The notes under the pieces were generated by a model. The model saw only the letters and a list, made by a program, of their open reading frames with translations. It was not told the origin of the DNA and did not search any database. Of a stretch of 64,000 nt of DNA, positions 56,850-64,000 are shown piece after piece. Position numbers and translations under genes: made by a program. The stretch covers positions 8,416,020 to 8,480,019 of the forward strand of contig CM055823.1 of the NCBI GenBank assembly GCA_029582265.1. Direction: 5' to 3'. Source of the DNA: Zoroaster sp. YZ-2022. Its lineage: Eukaryota; Echinodermata; Asteroidea; Forcipulatida; Zoroasteridae. The stretch's first letter is position 1, and each line of letters starts with the position of its first letter.

Positions 56850-57170
56850 TCCAACTGTGAGTATTTTGGATACACTAGGCCCTGAAAAAGTGGTCCTAAT
56901 TTGATTTCAAGCGTGAGGCCTTTTTTCAAAATGGCTGCTTTTCAGTGTGGACGTTTTCACTACTGTAGAGGGTGGTTTTCATTGGAATGAGAATAACTCC
57001 CTGGAAACATGGATTTTAGACAGTAAATAGAGAAGAAAATAAAAGGATATATTATATATCGATCAATATTTTTTCTTTTGGTTTTAAAAACTGTATTTTT
57101 TAACGATTTTTGAATATTTTGTGTTTAGCACTGTTTACTGTGGGAGTTTATTTAGTGGGGTGCACCCGTA
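56850..57170 (+). repeat. Dispersed repeat, inverted partner of 28640-28990
   Basis: It carries ATTTTGGATACACTAGGCCC, CACTACTGTAGAGGGTGG, AATGAGAATAACTC and AGTTTATTTAGTGGGGTGCA, the reverse complements of words at 28640-28990. Confidence 0.7.
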
Positions 57171-57283
57171 AATGAATAATTATTTTGCACATGAGCTTAT
57201 TGGTTAAAAATAATCGAATCGAATGAATGATTGTGTACCAGCGGCAAGTGGGAATGGGGGCGGGGCTTTCTGCAGCATTCTAC

Positions 57284-58680
57284 GAATTATGCTGCACATA
57301 ATGACATCACTAACACGAAAATAGTTAGTTCCTAGACGACAGTCTTAGCTGACAAGTAGCGCAACAGCCTAGAGCCAGACTATAGGCGTTTTTTTTAAGT
57401 AGGTACAAGGTACAGCTAGCTACTAGCTAGCTAGCTCCTCCGCGCGCTCCAGGTACGTCTGGTGTACGTGTGTATAGTACGTGTGCGCGAGCGCAGCCCA
57501 TTTCAGTACAGTACAGTTCCAGCTAGCTGCAGTAAATAAATACAGGTAGGCTTACTACTACTACTAGTACAGTCGCCGTCCGGTTCAGTCAATTCTCACC
57601 GAAGTATAGTGCAGCTATTTCATTAACAGCGTACGAGGAACTTCGTCTTAAAGTAACTTAACTCAGCGGTGCTTAGATCAGTCAGAAGACTGGGGAGTCA
57701 GCACTACGAGTGGTGAGTATAGTTGTACTACTACTAATATACCCTTATAGTTATAAAAGTTTCACAGTGTCGTCACACACTGAAACCTCGCTCTGCAATC
57801 TCTTTTAAAGTTTTAGATTGAAATTCACTCTAACCACCATGCTAACCAATTGAAACAAATGACACAATGTTCATAATTTGTCACTTGTTTCAATCGGTTA
57901 GAGTGAATTTCAATTTAAAACTTTGAGAGTGTGTTCACACAGTGTACTCCATGTCCACCCAGTCGTCACACTGTGTGGCTTCACTGTCATGACTGTGTTC
58001 TCTAATCTCTGTGTGTGACACTATGAATTTTGAGTAGGGAAGTTATTCTTTACAAGTTACAGAGATACATTGGGGATATTGTGCCGGCAACTATTAATCT
58101 ATTGTACATATTCCTTAAACTTGGGAAGGTACACAGTTGGTAATGTTGGCAAAACTGCTTCCATGGGTAACATAAAACAACCAATTTGTGAATGTTTCAG
58201 CTCAATACAGAGTCCAAGTCATGAGAAAAGTGTGAAAAAACATTCACAATATTTTATGAAAAGACTTGAAGCAAAAAGTTGTCAACTTTGTTTGTGTATT
58301 TTTCAGAACACATCAGACATAATAATATTTCAGAATAATTGGTTTATAGATGAGCATCAAGAAACTATTAATAACTGAACTTTGTTCATTTTTAGAGAGG
58401 TTACGTCATTAGACATTAGTAAGCTAAATAACATCAGTTTTATTATCTCAACCCAAGGTAAAATATTGTAAAAAGTCATTTTAATCGAGCCACTTTTGTC
58501 TCAAATAAAAAAAGCCAATGTCCACTTTAGGGGGAAACAAATCTAACATTAACTCAGGCAACAGTATCAATCATTTTCAGTGTTATTTACACACTTTATG
58601 GCCAATACTTGGGTTATTTTGTCCACTGAAGGGGTGACTTTCAAAGGGCGATATTTAAACGTATGACAGCTCAAAATGAA
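57284..58680 (+). repeat. Dispersed repeat family R, copy 3
   Basis: Direct counterpart of 39383-41770 and of 32170-32665, including the segment ending GTGGTGAGTATAGTTGT and the CAACAGTATCAATCATTTTC / TTGGGTTATTTTGTCCACTG end. It lacks the 9-bp-flanked MITE present in copy 2. Confidence 0.8.
57805..57924. mobile_element. Foldback insertion, ~50-bp arms
   Basis: AAAGTTTTAGATTGAAATTC, ACTCTAACC, AATTGAAACAA on the left is repeated inverted (TTGTTTCAATCGGTTAGAGT, GAATTTCAATTTAAAACTTT) on the right. Copy 2 of the repeat (about 40708-40735) has only one arm-like sequence, so this hairpin arose or expanded after the copies separated. Confidence 0.75.
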
Positions 58681-60177
58681 TATATCACGACTCGGATGGT
58701 GTACATTTAAGCGGTCTTGTACTTTAACTCAAAAGTTAAGTTATTGTCATATAAGAAAATTATACAAGGCATGGGAATGCTTTAACTTGCAAAGTCAAAT
58801 AAAGAAACAAATAACTATGTATAGCACAAGTGTAATTGAATGACCTCTATCAATGTGAAGTTAATAAATCACAGACTTGACCCAGTCTTTTCATCATTCA
58901 AATAATGTAAGAAAATTAATGCAGAAAAATATTGCACAGGCCTGTTGGGTTCACTCGTCCCCACCAACCAGGTCCTCAGCAAGAGGGTTGGGCGATTTCT
59001 TTCTGCCAACTAAAATTACCATCCCCCCGATATTTCAGCCAGTGATAAGTTATGTTTTATACATATTCGTGGCTTATTCCATCAGTCCCAAACACTTAAA
59101 TATCTGGCTAGCCCTAACATAACATATTAATGAGCTACCATACCAAACCAAAGTCCCTAGGCAGACCAAAGGTCTCTGCCAGAATGTAAACAAACACACC
59201 CAAGGCCATAACCTTGGCTGATGATAAGAAGTGACACTGTACTATGACATGAATAGACAATATTCACACTGTTTGTTTGTATCAAAAAATTCGATAGTGA
59301 ATTTAACAATATAACGACCAGTACTAACACAATTAATATGGAAACTAAGAAAATTGCAAAACTGGAGGCATAAGTCTAGATGGTCTTCATCTGGAATACC
59401 TGCAACCAGTAATACAGTGAATTTAGGGTTTCTAATTCTCAGTGACTGAACAATGGTGGGCTATAAATTTACAAATAACTCGAAACATTAATTTTACAAG
59501 GTTTACAACAAAATGATAAGTGGAAACGAGATGAATTATAAAACCTGTCATTCAGTAGATTACAATAAAAGTGTAAGCAATTTGATTTAACTGAGGAATC
59601 AGCAACAATAAAAAAGTGGAAAATGCAATAAAGTAAAATAATAGGAATTAAGTAATTATCAGAAATTAAAATAATTCAGTCACTATTCTAGGTTCGTAAC
59701 ATCCAAAAATCAGAGAAACAGAAGGAAAGTAACACTACTAATGAAATATTAATAAATGTCAAAACAATTTTTCATGATTGGCAATTCTTTAATTACAACT
59801 GTTACAACTGGTCAACTTTGTATTAAGTACGTATTAAACTTTCATAGCAGACACGTATTCCTCAAACCTTCAGTCAAAGTTACACTGAAAAATTGGAACT
59901 TGGTCAGACTTACTGACCTGTGAATGTCTACCCACTAAGAAATTCTTTTTTTAGTAAAATATATTTATTTTCTGTAAGGATAATGTATTATTTTGTTGAT
60001 ACATACATGTAACTCCAGCCTATATGAAAGCTTCAGCAATAGTGAAAATACATTCAGGTTGTTTATTATGTGAAATGTTTGTCTCATGAACTTTAAAAAA
60101 TAATTTTGAAAAAATAGTTACACTGAAATTATAGACAAAAAGGCTTCAAAAGAAACATTGAATGATGTATTCCATAA
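58681..60177. other. AT-rich non-coding stretch
   Basis: No gene is seen. 58912-59020 (AATGCAGAAAAATATTGCAC, GGGTTCACTCGTCCCCACCA) matches 38693-38790, so fragments of block Q are scattered here. Confidence 0.4.
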
Positions 60178-61330
60178 CATGTGTTCCTGCCTATAGTTAA
60201 TACAGTTAGTTGTGTAACAAATTTGATTATCTCAAAATGCAACTTGTGGGACATAATTATTTGGGACAGTGTTGTACATGTACACAATATTCCTTTAAAT
60301 TAACAGTAGGCCTATATAATGGCTGATGATTGAAAACAAGTTTTTATAAAAATAAAATCATCTGTTTGTGTCCTTTTTGCTTTAATATCTGTCATCTAGG
60401 CCCCCCCCCCCCCATATAATTACATTATTGTGTGACCATGAATTTTAGGGTAAGGTTCTGCTTTAAAAGAGTTTGTTGTGAAAAGAGGCATCAGTATATA
60501 AAACATACAAATGTTGACTTAAAATTTATTTTGGACCAATTCTTGCTCTAGTACCTTTGATTTGCCGACTGAGAACAGTTATTGGGGTGTCACACCCCAT
60601 ACCCCCTGACCCCGCTCACTACGGCCCTGGGCGGTGGGGACGAGTGAACCCTGTAGGCCTGCGCAATATTTTTCTGAACAATTTATAAATATTATTTTTT
60701 ACAAAGGTTCTTCTGTACTTAATTCACCGCCAAATTCGAGTGGCATGGTAGTCTTGTGGTTTAGAATGCTCACCTTCCATGTAGGTAGTTGGGATCGAGA
60801 CTAGGTTTAGGTTGTAAATATTTGTAACAGGATTAGCAACATTTTTGTTAACTACAACACTAATTCAGAAACAAAACCTTTCTGTAAAACAATAATGTAT
60901 GGACTGTGGAGGACTTTTTTAAAGGAATATAAATCCCAAAATGTTTAGTACCGTATGCATGCTAGCTGCCAACCAGTCTGGTTGCCGCTTTTGTATAATT
61001 GGTTTTTCTAGTAAATATATGGATTTACATTTATTTTAGTCGTATATATTTAATTAGTCGAAATTTAGTCACATACGGCTCTTCATACGAGAAAAAAATG
61101 CAATGGTGAACACTTCTAGTGCGACGCGACACACTTCTAGTGCGACGCGACACACTTCTAGTGCGACGCGACAACACTTCTAGTGCGACGCGACAACACT
61201 TCTAGTGCGACGCGACAACACTTCTAGTGCGACGCGACAACACTTCTAGTGCGACGCGACAACACTTCTAGTGCGACGCGACAACACTCTTCTTGCAATG
61301 TGCATGTGTCCTTTTTAGAACACCATACAA
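60178..61330. repeat. Dispersed repeat block Q, copy 2
   Basis: Direct to 38808-39345 in its first half and inverted to 38090-38780 in its second half. This means block Q in copy 1 was rearranged by an inversion, or is a palindromic element with one arm missing. Confidence 0.75.
61111..61290. repeat. 21/22-bp minisatellite, 8 units
   Basis: The unit is CACTTCTAGTGCGACGCGAC(A/AA). The paralogous site near 38220-38245 (inverted) contains a single GTCGCACTAGAAGTGTTCAC, so the array expanded locally from one unit. Confidence 0.95.
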
Positions 61331-61620
61331 ACAGAAGCTGTGGTGGTTATGACCACAAGACAAAGCAACTTCTTAGATGGTATCAAACTTTTAAGGGTCA
61401 AGCGAGGGTGCAATAATAAAATAGGGTATGTCAATTCTACCTGTCACAAACGTAAGAGGACAATTTCTTTCCATCAGTGGAACTTGAGCTTTTCTGAATT
61501 TGAGACAAAATGGATCGATGCGGAGAATGTGACGTTTCCAATATTTTACTGCCCTATTGACCTTCTCGTAAAACAGTCGTTGACGTCTGTCGAGGATGAC
61601 GTATAGGTACGTCGGTTCTT
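61331..61620 (+). repeat. End of dispersed repeat family R
   Basis: CGTAAGAGGACAATTTCTTT, CAGTGGAACTTGAGCTTTTC, AATATTTTACTGCCCTATTG and CGAGGATGACGTATAGG match 41773-41930. The 88-codon frame here (61340-61606) is not preserved in the other copy. Confidence 0.75.
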
Positions 61621-62489
61621 ATGGCCACTCTAAAGCAATAATTAGTTAGAAATGTGTTTGGATATATATGAATTTGTCTTTTCTTATTTCTTTGTAAAGG
61701 AATTGTACATCTTCAACGCGATTGGAAACATTTTGTTCTTAAAAAAATAAGAAAATCGCAGTTTGGCATGAAAAAGGTCGTGGATTAGAAATCGTTTTTA
61801 TTCAAGTTTGCTGTTTGATTGGTTAAACATAACAAAGTCACATAATTAAATACAGAGACACATTATGGTCAGAAAAGTACAGATGTTCCTTAAATACATG
61901 TCCTTGCTCTATTTACAGTTTTTATTTTAAATCCAAATACAAATTGAAATTAGTCATTAGTCTTAAAATTACTATTAAGATTTATTTTGTAGACAAAATC
62001 CATAAAACTTTTTATGTAATCGGCTGCCTGTATTGACTGACACATTTAAATATACCTCCATTAAAATAGAGCAGTGTTAATACACATGTATGAAAGATGC
62101 CAATCGCCACCCTTGAACAAATAAATTATGATAATGGGCCATTCTATGAAAAGTGAACCTTTTTTGAAAAATTTCAGTTTAATGCAATTTGTTATTTTCT
62201 TTTATTCTATCATTGACTAATACCTCTACTTACCGGATTTATTATTTTTTTCAAAATAAGCCATTTGGTCATATCTAATTTGCATAAATTAGCAGAAACA
62301 TTATTTTAAACATAAAACATGCTATTTGTAGGTAAAATTTAATTAAATTCAGTTGAAAATTAAGAAAAATTATTGAGTCTTTTCTTTTAATGAAACAACA
62401 CTTTGACACAATTTCATTAATTATAAATAAAAAAATCTGAATTATTTAATTAATTTATGGTAATTAGCCCCGAAAAATTTACATAATTG
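61621..62489. other. Very AT-rich non-coding stretch
   Basis: No gene or tandem repeat; many A/T homopolymers. Confidence 0.4.
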
Positions 62490-62735
62490 TATGTCACACA
62501 CGTAACCGAAAAGAATAAAGTTTTTCAAGAAAAGTGAGGTTTCAATATTTTAATTTTGTGTCAAAAGCTAGTTTGGGTAGATCTTACATTACACAAAATA
62601 TAAAATTAATTATGTTTCCCAATAATTAATTAGCAGCAGTTATTAATTGGTCACACACGTAACCAGGCGGTTACGTGTGTGACATTCTTGGTTACCTGTG
62701 TGACACTATTGGTTACTTGTGTGATGTACATGTAC
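62490..62735. repeat. Cluster of TCACACACGTAACC motifs with hairpin
   Basis: TCACACACGTAACC occurs at about 62494 and 62651, and its inverse GGTTACGTGTGTGA at 62669, with variants GGTTACCTGTGTGACA (62691) and GGTTACTTGTGTGATG (62711). The middle pair forms a perfect 14-bp hairpin with a short loop. It is GC-richer than its surroundings and could be a protein-binding cluster or a foldback element. Confidence 0.65.
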
Positions 62736-64000
62736 AGTATATCTAATGCATTGCTGCATGTAACATACATGTATGAACCTTGTATACTAGACATGTGTAT
62801 ACAAATAATAGAGTACACATTTTAAGCCTACATGTAGATGTAATCATTATGTGAACATTCATCCAATAAGATCAGAGATAGAAGACTGTCCGTGTATACA
62901 GTGCACGCACTGAGTTTGTGTGTAGTTACACAATACTTGATGCAACAATAATTCAAAGTTTGCAATGTCTTACTCAGTGAGTACCAAAATGAAGTCCAAA
63001 GGGCACTGTGGTTTCGCGAATCAGTCAGTTATTTACAACTGCTATCTTTCAAAATGGTAGTTGTGAATCTCATGTGATTGTCTCAAATTCAAATGACAAG
63101 GGCAAGGACACTACATGTACATTTGTGAAGTATTTTAGTACAAAAAGCTGTCACAAATAACTGGTCAAAGATTACCCTTTTCATTGTCAAACTCATGTTA
63201 ATTCTGGCAATAGAGCACAATACACGATTTGAGTGGCAGTACGTACTTTGCCACTTCACATGGTAAAGGTGTTGTTGATGGTTTTTACAAAGTCCTAATG
63301 ACTTTGTGTATATCAAGCCCACAAACTAATGCCTCAAACCTGGGTTAAACCATGGAGGAAGGAAATTTCCTTCCTCCCATACCTGGAATCAGCAAGGTCC
63401 ATAACAAATCAGTCAGTCAGTCCTTCAGGTACCTTAAGTTTTTAGCATAAATCAGGTGTTCCTGACCCTGATTTCACCATCCAGTATAATACTGTTAATA
63501 AGAGCTCACACACTGGGAGGTTGGTGATTGGTAGGTTGTCAGGTGTGATGAAGATATCTATCCAGGAGAAGTTATACGCATTGTACATGTAGGTGAGAAA
63601 ACAGTAGTTAAAAGTAATGTAGTTCAAGGCAGGAAGCTTTTGGAAGTGGCCCTCTAAGGATCCAGATATTGTCTTTTATTCACAAAATTGTGAAAAATAC
63701 AAGTTGCATGTTCAAGGGGTATGGGATGTAATATAAGATTACTGAAGACTTTATGTTGAATATTCATATAACTGTATCAAATGTTTGAAAATTGAAAGAT
63801 GACTTCAGGTTTTATTTTGCTCTGTGTTTAATTCACACACTGTTTCCTCATGTAAAAGGAATTCATCACTCCCTCTGGTAACTTTTTGTTTCTTATGAAA
63901 TATTGAAAATGGATCTTTAAAGTAACACTAACAGGTTGTATGAAAGTATACAATTTGTACTTCTTAGTAGTTACAGTATTGATCTGTCATAGGTTTATTT
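62736..64000. other. Non-coding stretch to the end of the window
   Basis: No gene is recognised. A near-perfect palindrome ATGGAGGAAGGAAATTTCCT, TCCTCCCAT lies at 63351-63379; its half TTCCTTCCTCCATGG also occurs near 40870 and 51168. Confidence 0.4.

Overview
This window reads as genomic DNA of an invertebrate animal. Genes are sparse and intron-containing, the DNA is AT-rich, and there are many tRNA-derived SINEs, MITEs, LINE and LTR relics, minisatellites and an NLR-type (NACHT-LRR) immune gene. The NLR gene, the BEN-domain relic and the abundance of short ACATGTACATGT-like strings suggest a deuterostome invertebrate (echinoderm, hemichordate or amphioxus). That placement is inference; no ribosomal or mitochondrial marker is present. 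Two 500-base N gaps (13088-13587 and 41947-42446) are assembly gaps.

Layout. 1-3150 holds a four-exon BEN-domain gene relic on the + strand. 3300-9920 is repeat territory: a 24-bp array, tRNA-like SINE heads, a full SINE, and a 2.7-kb satellite with a 51-bp unit that looks derived from the end of a MITE. 9945-13830 holds a foldback element, a 17-bp array and one end of a probable PIF/Harbinger-like transposon that runs into the first gap. 14610-15849 is a complete non-autonomous hAT-like element with an 8-bp target duplication.

17879-29990 is the main gene locus. It has a broken NLR exon, two tandemly duplicated SAM-domain exons, a third divergent SAM exon, a short linker exon and a long NACHT-LRR exon. 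All of the intact junctions are phase 1, so the exons splice in frame in any combination. The predicted product is (SAM)n-NACHT-LRR, an NLR-like sensor with a SAM oligomerisation module. The locus has grown by several nested tandem duplications; one long-TIR element and one SINE sit in duplicated copies whose paralogues preserve the empty sites.

30240-42000 contains a 79-bp array, MITEs, a GGTTTAA-type array, a decayed LINE with EN and RT remains, a 47-bp minisatellite derived from a SINE tail, and one copy of a large dispersed repeat. 43493-48632 is a minus-strand LTR retrotransposon that carries only a decayed gag with an unusual 26-residue tandem repeat and no pol. 49000-57200 has a duplicated non-coding segment, microsatellites, a solo LTR with a 4-bp target duplication, the 3' end of a second LINE (minus) and a candidate CCAAT/TATA promoter. 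57284-61620 is a second copy of the dispersed repeat of 38090-41930, with a new 22-bp array. The last 2.4 kb has no gene that I can see.

The only convincing host coding sequence is the SAM-NACHT-LRR locus, and the BEN gene is broken in this assembly. Recurrent themes are conversion of transposon ends into minisatellites and growth of an immune gene by tandem exon duplication.
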